From assembly GCA_902625885.1 (NCBI GenBank), contig CACODE010000014.1:1-41107 (forward strand): a stretch of 41,107 nucleotides of DNA, in the 5' to 3' direction. The notes under the pieces were generated by a model. It was not told the DNA's origin. It was given only the letters and a program-made list of their open reading frames with translations, and searched no databases. Shown here one piece after another: positions 14,921 to 23,418 of this stretch. Origin of the DNA: an uncultured Candidatus Poseidoniales archaeon. GTDB lineage: Archaea > Thermoplasmatota > Poseidoniia > Poseidoniales > Poseidoniaceae. Numbering within the stretch: the first letter of the stretch is position 1; the number at the start of each line of letters is the position of its first letter. A program made the translations under genes and the position numbers.

Positions 14921-15946
14921 ATGTCCGAATTCATTGGCCCCAAACGTGGACCTTGGGACGGTGAACCGCGACCGCTCTACCTCGCACCCATGTCGGGTGT
15001 CTCCGACCTGCCTTACCGACTTCTTGTCAAGGAATGCGGTGCAGACACTACGATCACCGAATTCACCAACTCAACAGCGCTCACTCGCGAGGCAGCCACG
15101 TCGTGGCGACGAATGGAAACACACGAAAGCGAAGTGCCGTTTATCCCGCAAATCTTCGGCGGCGACCCGGGCGACATGGCGACGGCGGCAGAAATGTTGG
15201 CGCCAAGCGCCGATATTATCGATTTGAATTTTGGATGCCCCGCTCCGAAGGTCACGAGCATCTGTGCGGGTGCAGCGTTGATGGGCGAACCGGACCGTTT
15301 GGTGAACATGGTGGAAACCATCGTCAACCGGGTTGACGTCCCGGTGACGGCAAAGATGCGGTTGGGAACCGGAAAGGCTCCAAACAACTCAACGGAAATT
15401 TGCGAACGGTTGGAAGAAGTGGGTGCCCAAAGGCTGTGCATTCACGGACGTACCCTTCGCCAGCGGTACGCCGGTGTTGCGGATTGGTCGAGCATCAAGG
15501 AAGCCGTAGAGAGGGTGGAGCTACCCGTCGTGGCCAACGGCGACATCACGGACGCTGTCTCTGCCGCTGCATGCTTGGAAACCACGGGAGCCTCCGGCTT
15601 GATGATCGGACGGGGCGCCATCGGAAGGCCAACCGTGTTCGCCGACATCAAGGTGGGGCTCGGCTGGATCGACCAACAGGAACTTCCGTGGGTTCGTCAG
15701 CACGAGAATTGGGAGAATCTGAGTGAAACGGGGCAGGCGTTTGCGTCTCGCAAATGGTGCTGGGACCGCTACATTGCGTTGTCTGAAGCGACGGTAGGCA
15801 TTCACGGCAAGTGGATGCAGCGTCATGCCATCGCCTTCACAAAAGGTCTGCCCGGGGCGAAAAAAGTCCGTTCGCTGATGCACCAAGAGCAAAGCGACAG
15901 GGGGAAGGCTGAAGCCATCAGCCGGTTTTTAGGTCGACCTGCTTGA
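14921..15946 (+). CDS. dus: tRNA-dihydrouridine synthase
   Basis: An FMN-dependent TIM-barrel enzyme reducing uridine to dihydrouridine in the tRNA D-loop. It has the FMN-binding LAPMSGVSDLPYR at the N-terminus, the signature LNFGCPAPKV with the catalytic Cys at the usual position, VTAKMRLG, CIHGRTLRQRY, PVVANGDI and MIGRGAIGRP, all in Dus order. The start is the ATG at 14921, with AGGTCCGAGG upstream, just after the preceding stop; a longer frame begins inside that gene. It is convergent with rpsB (3 nt between the stops). 341 residues is normal length. Confidence 0.93.
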   Translation: MSEFIGPKRGPWDGEPRPLYLAPMSGVSDLPYRLLVKECGADTTITEFTNSTALTREAATSWRRMETHESEVPFIPQIFGGDPGDMATAAEMLAPSADIIDLNFGCPAPKVTSICAGAALMGEPDRLVNMVETIVNRVDVPVTAKMRLGTGKAPNNSTEICERLEEVGAQRLCIHGRTLRQRYAGVADWSSIKEAVERVELPVVANGDITDAVSAAACLETTGASGLMIGRGAIGRPTVFADIKVGLGWIDQQELPWVRQHENWENLSETGQAFASRKWCWDRYIALSEATVGIHGKWMQRHAIAFTKGLPGAKKVRSLMHQEQSDRGKAEAISRFLGRPA

Positions 15947-15949
15947 CCG

Positions 15950-16558
15950 TCAGAAGGTGGATTCCCACTCTTCCAAATCGTTGGCTTCTGCCCAAGCTTC
16001 GTCGGTCGTCTCTCCACGAACCTTCAGGACTTCTCTGGCGAGAAGCCAGTAGATGAGAGCGAGCGAACGACGGCCCTTGTTGTTGGCAGGCAAGGCAATA
16101 TCCACGTTGCGGAGGTGGTTGTTAGCATCCACGATGCCCACGATGGGCAGACCGGTGACCACGGCTTCCCTGAGGGCCTGCTGGTCGTTTGCCGGGTCGG
16201 TGACAAACAGAATGTCCGGCTCAATGTAAGAACGCAGAGCGGGGTTGGTGAGCGAACCTGGAATAAAACGTCCAACAGCGGAGTGGGCACCGATGGCTTC
16301 GGCGAACATGCGAGCGGGGCGCTGCCCGTATTGGCGAGCGCTGACCACCATGATGGATGGGGCGTCGTACGTGTTCAACAGCGCCGCAATCGAACGGATT
16401 CGTGAGTCCGTGGTTTGGATGTCAAGCAGGTACAGGCCGTCCTCTCGCACACGGTCAATGAATCGGCTCATGTCCGCACTCTTCTGTTGCGTACCGATGT
16501 TGACGGCGTTTTCCTCGTAGGTTTCGGCGGAGACGAGCAACTTGGCTTCCTCGGACAT
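15950..16558 (-). CDS. rpsB: 30S ribosomal protein uS2 (archaeal S2)
   Basis: A small-subunit ribosomal protein of the archaeal/eukaryal S2/SA type. It shows NIGTQQKSADMSRFI, LYLLDIQTTDSRI, RPARMFAEAIG, GRFIPGSLTNP, EPDILFVTDPANDQQALREA, PIVGIVDANN and the strongly conserved ALPANNKGRRSLALIYWLLAREVL. The start is taken at MSEEAKLL (16558); eight further in-frame codons upstream (GTG at 16582) are not typical. 202 residues is usual for archaea. In many archaea rpsB lies in a cluster with rpl13, rps9 and rpo genes; here it stands alone between dus and the Cas4-like gene. Confidence 0.95.
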   Translation of the reverse strand: MSEEAKLLVSAETYEENAVNIGTQQKSADMSRFIDRVREDGLYLLDIQTTDSRIRSIAALLNTYDAPSIMVVSARQYGQRPARMFAEAIGAHSAVGRFIPGSLTNPALRSYIEPDILFVTDPANDQQALREAVVTGLPIVGIVDANNHLRNVDIALPANNKGRRSLALIYWLLAREVLKVRGETTDEAWAEANDLEEWESTF

Positions 16559-16592
16559 GTTGAACCACAGCAAGCCGCCCACTAACCCCCTG

Positions 16593-16600
16593 TATTAAAC
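16593..16600 (-). promoter_or_regulatory. Possible TATA box of rpsB
   Basis: On the minus strand GTTTAATA lies about 39 nt upstream of the chosen ATG, which would give a leader of roughly 12-14 nt. The surroundings are GC-rich, so the AT-rich box stands out. Weak but plausible. Confidence 0.4.
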
Positions 16601-16665
16601 CACTTCGTCCCTCATTCCCACCGCTTTTCCGCCCTGAACGGCGCGCGCACCCCCAGAAAAGGCCT

Positions 16666-16676
16666 CATTTACGAGA
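16666..16676 (+). promoter_or_regulatory. Possible TATA-like element of the Cas4-like gene
   Basis: CATTTACGAG, with an A-rich CCAGAAAAGG just upstream as a possible BRE, is centred about 23-25 nt before the ATG at 16694. This implies a leaderless transcript. A similar CATTTACGAAAA occurs at about 13717, downstream of one winged-helix gene and ahead of the next. Confidence 0.35.
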
Positions 16677-16693
16677 AGGTCGTTGGATGATTC

Positions 16694-17881
16694 ATGTCGG
16701 AGGGAGGGACGGTCATCGTTGGCTCACCCCCTACCCACCCAGAGGCCAAACAAGACGATGAGGGACGATGGCGAATGCCGGACGGACGACCGCTTCCCGT
16801 CAGCGCAAGCGACCTTGAACGCTTCACCTACTGCCCGATGTCTTGGCATCTGAGCGCAACCGGAACCAGTGGAACAAGCGAGGCCATTGAGCGAGGAATA
16901 GCCGAACACCGCTCCATCCACGAAGCCATCGTGTCGTTCGGTGAACAACGTTTTCTAACCAAGAGGAACCTGTTGATATGGGAATGGTGGTACGCTGTTA
17001 TTGTGGTCCTGCTCATCGACACGTTGGCCTTCCAGTACATTGACGATGTCGGGCTAAACGTGGTGGAATTTTCCCGCTTCCTCGCAGCGGGTGCGCTCTC
17101 TTTCCTGTTGGTCGGGCTTGTGGCTGTGCTGGTTCCGTGGCGACGGGCCATCGGTTTGAACGAGCCGTTCAGGCCCAAACGTCAAGGGCACGTGGACGCT
17201 GTTGAACCGGTGTTTGAACCAAGAGGCTTCATGGGTGGGTGGTTTGAAGGCGGTTTGCTCGAAGCGTTGATGTTTGTCTCCGCAATTGTGCTGGCGCTCC
17301 ATTCCACCGCCCTTTTGTTTGCCGACAACCGGGAACAGGCGTCTTATGTCCTGGCGGCGACCACGCTTGGGTGGACACTTTTGGCCTCAACACTCCTCCG
17401 TAAAGCCTTGAAAAACAACGAGGAGGCTCGACGCTTGGCGGTTGAAAACGATCTTGACATGGATGCAGAGGTTTCCTATTCCGATGACGACGCCACGACG
17501 GCCCTGCTCATTGACAAAGAAACTGGACTGCGGGGCCGACCCGACCAGATCGTGATCATTGACAGCGAATTTATTCCGGTCGAGCAGAAAACAGGAAAAG
17601 TACCCAAACGTCCTCACGCCTCGCACCGATTCCAAGCCTTGGCTTACGCAAGGCTTGTGGAGATGACAACGGGCCGGGCGCCCCCCTATGCCCTGCTCCG
17701 GTACGGTCAAAACAACCTCCATCAACTCCCCTGGGATCAATCGGCAAAGGACGAACTTCACGAACAAATCCGAGCCATTCAACACATCATGGCAAAAGGT
17801 GGAGCGACACGAAATCACAACCGTCCGGGGAAGTGCAAGAACTGCTCGAGGCGGCATGCGTGCGCCGAGCGCATTGTCTAG
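16694..17881 (+). CDS. Membrane-embedded Cas4/RecB-like PD-(D/E)XK nuclease with Fe-S cysteines
   Basis: Residues 38-50 (SDLERFTYCPMSW) hold the first cysteine of a Cas4-type 4Fe-4S site (Cys47). The other three lie at the C-terminus, KCKNCSRRHAC (Cys381, Cys384, Cys390). The nuclease core is GLRGRPDQIVIID with Asp284, FIPVEQKTGK with Glu297 and Lys299, and HRFQALAYARL (motif IV Gln/Tyr). Between Cys47 and the core, four hydrophobic segments (about 97-113, 125-149, 187-210, 215-236) break the domain, which is not seen in ordinary Cas4. Cas4 proteins cut DNA ends, with 5'-3' exonuclease or spacer-processing activity. No cas genes or CRISPR array are in the window. The nuclease/Fe-S assignment is good; the membrane location is predicted from hydrophobicity only. 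Confidence 0.83.
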   Translation: MSEGGTVIVGSPPTHPEAKQDDEGRWRMPDGRPLPVSASDLERFTYCPMSWHLSATGTSGTSEAIERGIAEHRSIHEAIVSFGEQRFLTKRNLLIWEWWYAVIVVLLIDTLAFQYIDDVGLNVVEFSRFLAAGALSFLLVGLVAVLVPWRRAIGLNEPFRPKRQGHVDAVEPVFEPRGFMGGWFEGGLLEALMFVSAIVLALHSTALLFADNREQASYVLAATTLGWTLLASTLLRKALKNNEEARRLAVENDLDMDAEVSYSDDDATTALLIDKETGLRGRPDQIVIIDSEFIPVEQKTGKVPKRPHASHRFQALAYARLVEMTTGRAPPYALLRYGQNNLHQLPWDQSAKDELHEQIRAIQHIMAKGGATRNHNRPGKCKNCSRRHACAERIV

Positions 17882-17882
17882 G

Positions 17883-18440
17883 TCAGGAACACTCCTCGAC
17901 CAGCGGGTACTGAACACAACTGTTGGTCACCGTCACCATGACCATGAAATTGTCGCGAAGTGTCCCGGTGATGTCGTCGCCCGCACCGCGGGCTTTGACA
18001 TCCAGCTCCCACTCACCCTCGGCAAAGGAAGGGTTTGGTTGGAGCGTCTCTTCCAGCGGACTTGCGTCCTCGCTCACGTCTTGCTCCCACTGAACCATGC
18101 CCTCGCTGTCCGTCAAGGTCGCTCGGACATAACGGGTTTCGTTGTCCAAAGCCGAGCCTCCGACCAACCTGGACAATTCAAACGAGGCCTTGAAATAAAC
18201 GTTGATTTCGGTGGTGTCTCCCGTCACCTGGAACGTTGAGCGGTTGGTAAATTCCTCCGTGTAATCGATGAGCGAGGTGAATTCGTGAATGACGGTGACC
18301 TTCTCCTCAGCGAGGCTCTCGTACGCCGGCTCCCGGAGGAATTCAACCGACTCTCGTGCGGCAATGAGGCCCATGCAACCCGACGTGGAGGCCATCAAAG
18401 CCACCATCAGGAGAGCCACAGCCGGACCGGGGCGCCGCAT
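17883..18440 (-). CDS. Predicted lipoprotein, unknown
   Basis: The start at 18440 gives MRRPGPAVALLMVALMASTSGC, a signal peptide with lipobox STSGC and lipidated Cys22. The mature part is about 164 residues, acidic and beta-rich, with no cysteines until NSCVQYPLVEEC at the C-terminus, where two Cys may form a disulfide. It is probably anchored on the outer membrane face. It is convergent with the nuclease gene (one base apart) and lies 149 bp downstream of the large CARDB/zinc-ribbon gene on the same strand, so possibly the same transcript. No known domain recognised. Confidence 0.78.
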   Translation of the reverse strand: MRRPGPAVALLMVALMASTSGCMGLIAARESVEFLREPAYESLAEEKVTVIHEFTSLIDYTEEFTNRSTFQVTGDTTEINVYFKASFELSRLVGGSALDNETRYVRATLTDSEGMVQWEQDVSEDASPLEETLQPNPSFAEGEWELDVKARGAGDDITGTLRDNFMVMVTVTNSCVQYPLVEECS

Positions 18441-18479
18441 GTCAAGACCACCGGATTCAACCCTATGAAGGCCTCGCTG

Positions 18480-18503
18480 GGGCATGCCGAGCATTTGAAG
18501 ACC
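18480..18503 (-). promoter_or_regulatory. Candidate shared upstream element (copy 1)
   Basis: GGGCATGCCGAGCATTTGAA (+ strand) lies about 40 nt upstream of the lipoprotein ATG and matches the element at 21411 at 18 of 23 bases by eye. Role unknown; may be chance. Confidence 0.25.
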
Positions 18504-18589
18504 CTGCGCCTTTTGGTGAGACCGTCTGAATGAAGCGGAGTTACGGCCGAGCCACGGCGATGACGAGCCCTATGAACGCTGACAGACAC

Positions 18590-21400
18590 TCAACCAAACT
18601 TCGCCCCGCAAACGCCACATTCCGAGGCCCCTGCCGGAAGGTCGGCACCGCAAGCACCGCACACGTCGGTATCGGCTGGCTCTGCCTTCTTCGGTTGCCG
18701 TGATGAGCGGCGACGAACGGGTTTTCGTGTTTTCTCGGACGGTGCTGGTTTTTCCGTATCGCTGGATTTCGGGAGCGGTTTCTCGTCCTTTTCATCAAAA
18801 GAAAAGTCAGCGCTTGCTTCCGAGACCTCGTTGCCGGCAAACGATGAATCCGTCAGGCTCATCCCGATTTTGACCTTCTCACCTGGAAGAACGCCGTCCT
18901 CTCCGGTGATCTCGAAGAGCTGCTCGCGAATCGAGGCATCGGACGCACTCAGTTCACCCGTGTCCTCGCCCAGAGACTTCAGTTCTCCCTTCTCTGAAAG
19001 AATGGTGTCAAGGTCCTGAGCCTCGTCGCCCCTTCGGGTTCCAAGGGTTGGCGTGACCGTGTCTTTGTAGGCCTCTTTCTCCTCTTCCGTCATCTCTTCC
19101 ATCGCCAACTCGTCTGCATAGCGACGGTCGTAAGCCGCTTCAACCTCCGCCTCGGCTGCGACAATGTTGGTGTCCCACTCTTCCTCAAGGTGCGTTTCAT
19201 CAAACCCGAATTCTTTGACAGTGTCGGCAAAGTTTTGCGTTCCCGTGACGATTTCGTCCTCGTCGTCCTCTGGTAGAGCCACTTCCTCCTTTACCACCTC
19301 GCGACGCTCGCGTCGTTCCCTTTGCTCAAAGAACGAAGACACGTCTTGCAGGGAGCCACAGTACGCACAATTTTCCATCATATCGGGAATTGATTCACCG
19401 CACTCCAAGCATTCATGAAACTGATTTCGAGCCTTTTTCAGGTTGAAGAGGCAATGCGGGCATCGGTCCTCGGCACCCTCAAGTTCACCATCGCACGACG
19501 GGCAATACTCGTAGATGTCCCGTTCCACTTCTTCCTCACGCTCACGGGTGAGAACAACCGCAGCGACCAGAGCGCCAACAAGAGCAACGGCCACCAAACC
19601 AAACAGGACGATGGTACCCGTTTCAGAAGAACCTCCTTGGACGTCATCACCTGAATTGGAAGCGACGGTGGCAAAACCTCGTGAATACGCAGAGGTAACC
19701 GAAGGATCCTCAGCAACCAGGCGAACGGTGGTCAGCGTGGCCGAGGCGGTAAAGGTGCAGGACAGAGCGCCACGATCGCCTCTGTTCTGGATGTCAACGA
19801 CCATCGTCGCCCAAACGGTGTTGCCGCCGTCTTGACACGTGAAGTTGGCCAGACCGGTTTCCTGACTGGTCATGCTGATGTTGAGCGTGTAAGCCTCCCC
19901 GTCCGTAAGCGGTAGGTCGACCTCTTCAAAGTCGGCATCCAGAAGTTTAAACGAGGTGTACTCCCAATTCAACTTGAGTTTGGATTCGACAAGCACCGAG
20001 CCCGTGGCAAGAGAATTCTGCTTGTTGGCGTCCCAACTTCCCTGTGCAGCAACCCACTGCCCTTCAAAGGAGGCGGTATGTGCCCCGAGAGCCGTTGGTA
20101 GGGTGATGGTCCACGTAAACGCCTCCCCGGCATCCAGGAGAATCGGAGGAGAGGTCCCGCTCAACCCGTCAAAGATGTACTGTATGTTCCCTGAGACACC
20201 AATATCGCCGGTGTTCTCCATGGTCACTCGCCACTCAACATCGTCGCCCGATTGAACGGATGGCACCGTTGGGAGAGCGTTAGCGTCCACGTAGACGTCG
20301 GGTATGGGGTAGATGGTCAACACACCCGAGGCAAGATCGTTGTCCGTTCGCTCCTGTTCAAGCCCAGCGACGTTGAAGGGGTTGATCTTGGCCGAAACGA
20401 TGTGATCGCCATCCGGAAGAGGGCTAAGGGTGGTCGCGCTGAGTTGCGCTGAGAAGGCGCGCTCTGTGTAGCCGACACCGCTGAAAGACACGTCAAACGG
20501 CTGGCTGGTGATGAGGCCTCCCGAGGGGTTGTCGATTTGCAGCCAAACAGGGACATCGAGAGGCCCCGTGCCGTTGGTTCGAACCATGGTTCCTTGAACC
20601 GTCCACGGCCCCTCAAGGGCGCCCTCCGCTGTGGTCACGGTCAACCCGTCTTTGAAGCTCAAGTCCATTCGGGTGGCCACAACCAACTGAACTTCGGTGA
20701 CCTTGTTCAATTCCGAGGCTTCTTCGATGATGTTTTCTGCATCGGGCGTGACCTGAACCGCATGGACGCCGCTGCTGGGTGCGGTGATGGTGGTGTTTAC
20801 CCATGCCGATTCGCCGGCGGTCAAGGCAGGGATGTCGAGAAGAACATCGCTTGATTCGGGCACCTCAACAAGGAGGCGCGAGGTGGGTGCATCAACGCTC
20901 CCGGAATTCAGGACAAGCGTGGACAGGGCGACCGTATCTCCTGAGTAAATGGGTGCACTGGTGTCGATTTCAAGGGTGTCCACACGCAAGTTAGCCAAGC
21001 CCGAGACGTTGAATTCTCTGTAAAAGCGCGCTTGTATGTCACCGCCGGCTGAAAATTCGAACCATACCTTGTGGTTGCCTTCGGTCAACCCAGACCACAC
21101 CGTTTCAGCCGTGTAAAACGACTCCGCCGCAATGGTAACTTCGTCGAGGAACAACCGATTGTTTGGTGCGATGTTTTCTTTGTAGAACGCCATGTTCACG
21201 TTGTAAGCGTCACTTTGCTGGCTGTTGTACAGCGTCACGGCTACATCAACCGAACCACCCATAACGGGTTGTTGTGGGGTGAGGGCCATTTGAGCGACGG
21301 AGGACTGAACACCACCGCTTTCTTCTGCCTGAACAGGGTAAGGAAGAACGCTGAGCAAAAACAGGCTGAGAACGAACAGTGCCTTGGCTTTGCGGTCCAT
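18590..21400 (-). CDS. Large CARDB-repeat surface protein with one membrane helix and cytoplasmic zinc ribbons
   Basis: 936 residues from the ATG at 21400. The signal peptide is MDRKAKALFVLSLFLLSVLP, with cleavage near VQA-EE. Then come several CARDB/Ig-like beta repeats (VDVAVTLYNSQQSDAYNVNM, LSTLVLNSGSVDAPTSRLLV, EWRVTMENTGDIGVSGNIQY). A transmembrane helix follows (TIVLFGLVAVALVGALVAAVVL) with a basic/acidic stop-transfer segment. The C-terminal third is cytoplasmic: a double zinc ribbon (CPSC/CPHC, CLEC/CAYC), a long acidic, charged linker, and a final ribbon CGACGADLPAG with CGVCGAKFG at the end. An outside adhesion-type region tied to inside zinc ribbons suggests signalling or scaffolding. 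The 56 extra codons upstream in frame look non-coding. Function unknown. Confidence 0.85.
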   Translation of the reverse strand: MDRKAKALFVLSLFLLSVLPYPVQAEESGGVQSSVAQMALTPQQPVMGGSVDVAVTLYNSQQSDAYNVNMAFYKENIAPNNRLFLDEVTIAAESFYTAETVWSGLTEGNHKVWFEFSAGGDIQARFYREFNVSGLANLRVDTLEIDTSAPIYSGDTVALSTLVLNSGSVDAPTSRLLVEVPESSDVLLDIPALTAGESAWVNTTITAPSSGVHAVQVTPDAENIIEEASELNKVTEVQLVVATRMDLSFKDGLTVTTAEGALEGPWTVQGTMVRTNGTGPLDVPVWLQIDNPSGGLITSQPFDVSFSGVGYTERAFSAQLSATTLSPLPDGDHIVSAKINPFNVAGLEQERTDNDLASGVLTIYPIPDVYVDANALPTVPSVQSGDDVEWRVTMENTGDIGVSGNIQYIFDGLSGTSPPILLDAGEAFTWTITLPTALGAHTASFEGQWVAAQGSWDANKQNSLATGSVLVESKLKLNWEYTSFKLLDADFEEVDLPLTDGEAYTLNISMTSQETGLANFTCQDGGNTVWATMVVDIQNRGDRGALSCTFTASATLTTVRLVAEDPSVTSAYSRGFATVASNSGDDVQGGSSETGTIVLFGLVAVALVGALVAAVVLTREREEEVERDIYEYCPSCDGELEGAEDRCPHCLFNLKKARNQFHECLECGESIPDMMENCAYCGSLQDVSSFFEQRERRERREVVKEEVALPEDDEDEIVTGTQNFADTVKEFGFDETHLEEEWDTNIVAAEAEVEAAYDRRYADELAMEEMTEEEKEAYKDTVTPTLGTRRGDEAQDLDTILSEKGELKSLGEDTGELSASDASIREQLFEITGEDGVLPGEKVKIGMSLTDSSFAGNEVSEASADFSFDEKDEKPLPKSSDTEKPAPSEKTRKPVRRRSSRQPKKAEPADTDVCGACGADLPAGASECGVCGAKFG

Positions 21401-21410
21401 GGTCCCTCTT

Positions 21411-21433
21411 GGGCATGCAAAGCACTTGAACCC
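21411..21433 (-). promoter_or_regulatory. Candidate shared upstream element (copy 2)
   Basis: GGGCATGCAAAGCACTTGAA (+ strand) lies about 11 nt upstream of the CARDB/zinc-ribbon ATG, within the divergent intergenic region. It resembles the element at 18480. The different spacing to the two start codons argues for caution. Confidence 0.25.
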
Positions 21434-21566
21434 ATCTCCATAATGAGGCAGAAAATCATGGATGGCCACCCCTTTTCTCATGGCGGGGTAACCCGCCTCT
21501 CGGAACTTCATCTTCCTCAGCCCTCGGAGGGGAGAGTTGAAGGCTCTCGGAAGGTGTGGAGACGCC

Positions 21567-23393
21567 ATGGGACGAAGCAGCGTTGCCGTATGGCTTGCCG
21601 GCCTGCTGCTCTGTTCTCTCCTCCTCTCTCCGGGCCTTCAAAACGCGAAGCGGTCTGATTTGCTGGCAGAGGACGACCAGGCTTCGCTGAGCAGCCCCTC
21701 CAATTTGGTCATCGCTTTCTCCAACGGTCCTTCCCCTGATGACGACATCAAGGGCACCTACGCGCTTACCTTCAGCGTTGGTGGAAGCGGCACGCTTGAT
21801 TCGTTGCTCATTGAGATCACAACCGATGAAACCAGCTGGACCACCGTGGTGAACCTGACCACAACACCGTGGATGTATCCTTTGGACACCACTGGCTACA
21901 CCAACGACACCTACAAACTGCGAGCCTCTGGTTGGGACAGCGACACCGAAAGTTTCGCTTTGGCGACAAGCGGATGGTTCCAAGTCGTTAACCAAGTGCC
22001 CGTCATCACGACGTTTACCGTGCTCAATCCAGATGCAGGAACGGGGGCCAGCCTCACCGATCGCGCTTGGTTCAACATCGATGCGCAAGACGCCCTCTCG
22101 TTCAGGTGGGGAGCGAGCGATGACGATCTCAAGCAAGCCACCCTCGCCAACGTCCCGGGACCGGGTGCACCAACGGCGGACGGACCAACAACGCTGAACT
22201 ACGGATGGGACTGGTCGAGCGGGAACATGCAAGAAGGCACCTGGTCGCCTCGTCTGACCGTCGCTGACCACTCCGGCCTGACGAACACGTCAACGCTGTT
22301 CATCGGCATCGACCGCACGGGCCCCACCGTGGGCAGCGTGGTGGTTGGCGATGGCGATGCTTGGCAACAATCGGGCACCGTATCGGTATCGGGGTTGATG
22401 ACCGAAGCCGACGACGGTCAAGGCTCTGGTGTGGCCAGCGTTCAATACGCACTCGGCGATGAGGACTGGTCCACAACCAGCAGCGACAGCCTGTCGCTCA
22501 CGCTTGAAGAGGGGGTCCACTCGTTGCATCTCCGGGCCGTTGACCGGGTGGGCAACATCGGTGCATCAACCACCGTCACCGTCCGGGTTGACCAAACCGC
22601 ACCCATCGGCCTTTCGTGGACAGTAGACGAATTGACCACGAGCCGCATTGGACCAGCGAACGTTTCCTTCAACGCTGAAGATGCTCATTCCGGCATTGAC
22701 CAGTCAGCCTCCTACATCCAATACGGGTTTGACTCCAACGGCGTCGGTGAAACCCCCGACCTCTCCGGTCGCTGGCTAACCATGGGCGTTAACGGCCTCT
22801 CCGGTCAGGTGGGTCTCGCCAGTTGGGCCACGAAATCCCGCCAACACCTCATGCTTCGAGCGATTCTGGTTGACGAGGCCGGAAACTCGTTCACGACCCA
22901 GGCGAGCTCTTACCAAATCCTTCCCGGCCTTGACCTGTCGTGGAACGCCAGCCAAACGAACGTCGACCGCATTGTGGTACGGCCGGGAGAAAAGACGGGT
23001 AACGTCACCATCACCAGTGTCCTGGAATCCAACGAGGACTACGGTGGCAGCGTCATTGTGCGCCTTGAAACCGCCCCAGCAGACCGCTCGTCCGATGTCG
23101 CATGGACGGTCATGGAAACAAGAAATTTGCCAGCAGGAACGCTGTCGAACAGCAGCGAAACCATCGTTTGGAATTACGCCGTACCGCGAGCCGGTCAATT
23201 CGACCTGCGGCTTGTCATCGACTTCGCTGACGTCATCGATGAATACGATGAAGGCAACAACGCCAATTACCTCGTCGTCACAGGAGCCTCGATCGATTCG
23301 CCCGGCTTGGTGCCGTCCTTTGCTCCGTCCCTTCTCCTGATCGTGCTGGTTGGGTTTGCTCTCGCTCTTCTGCAGCAGAGGACAAGGGATTGA
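21567..23393 (+). CDS. Secreted Ig-like/CARDB surface protein with C-terminal membrane anchor
   Basis: 608 residues from the ATG at 21567: signal peptide GRSSVAVWLAGLLLCSLLLSPG, then tandem beta-sandwich repeats. Repeated phrases such as IDRTGPTVGSVVV, HSLHLRAVDRVGNIGASTTV and VDQTAPIGLSW are typical of bacterial/archaeal Ig-like (Big) surface repeats. A CARDB-type domain follows (RLVIDFADVIDEYDEGNNANY). A final hydrophobic helix (LLLIVLVGFALALL) with QQRTRD anchors it. It is divergent from the other large surface protein across a 166-bp spacer. Probably a cell-surface structural or adhesive protein; ligand unknown. The KH gene begins 25 nt downstream on the same strand. Confidence 0.83.
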   Translation: MGRSSVAVWLAGLLLCSLLLSPGLQNAKRSDLLAEDDQASLSSPSNLVIAFSNGPSPDDDIKGTYALTFSVGGSGTLDSLLIEITTDETSWTTVVNLTTTPWMYPLDTTGYTNDTYKLRASGWDSDTESFALATSGWFQVVNQVPVITTFTVLNPDAGTGASLTDRAWFNIDAQDALSFRWGASDDDLKQATLANVPGPGAPTADGPTTLNYGWDWSSGNMQEGTWSPRLTVADHSGLTNTSTLFIGIDRTGPTVGSVVVGDGDAWQQSGTVSVSGLMTEADDGQGSGVASVQYALGDEDWSTTSSDSLSLTLEEGVHSLHLRAVDRVGNIGASTTVTVRVDQTAPIGLSWTVDELTTSRIGPANVSFNAEDAHSGIDQSASYIQYGFDSNGVGETPDLSGRWLTMGVNGLSGQVGLASWATKSRQHLMLRAILVDEAGNSFTTQASSYQILPGLDLSWNASQTNVDRIVVRPGEKTGNVTITSVLESNEDYGGSVIVRLETAPADRSSDVAWTVMETRNLPAGTLSNSSETIVWNYAVPRAGQFDLRLVIDFADVIDEYDEGNNANYLVVTGASIDSPGLVPSFAPSLLLIVLVGFALALLQQRTRD

Positions 23394-23418
23394 AAAGCAT
23401 CGGGCCTCACGGGCGTCC

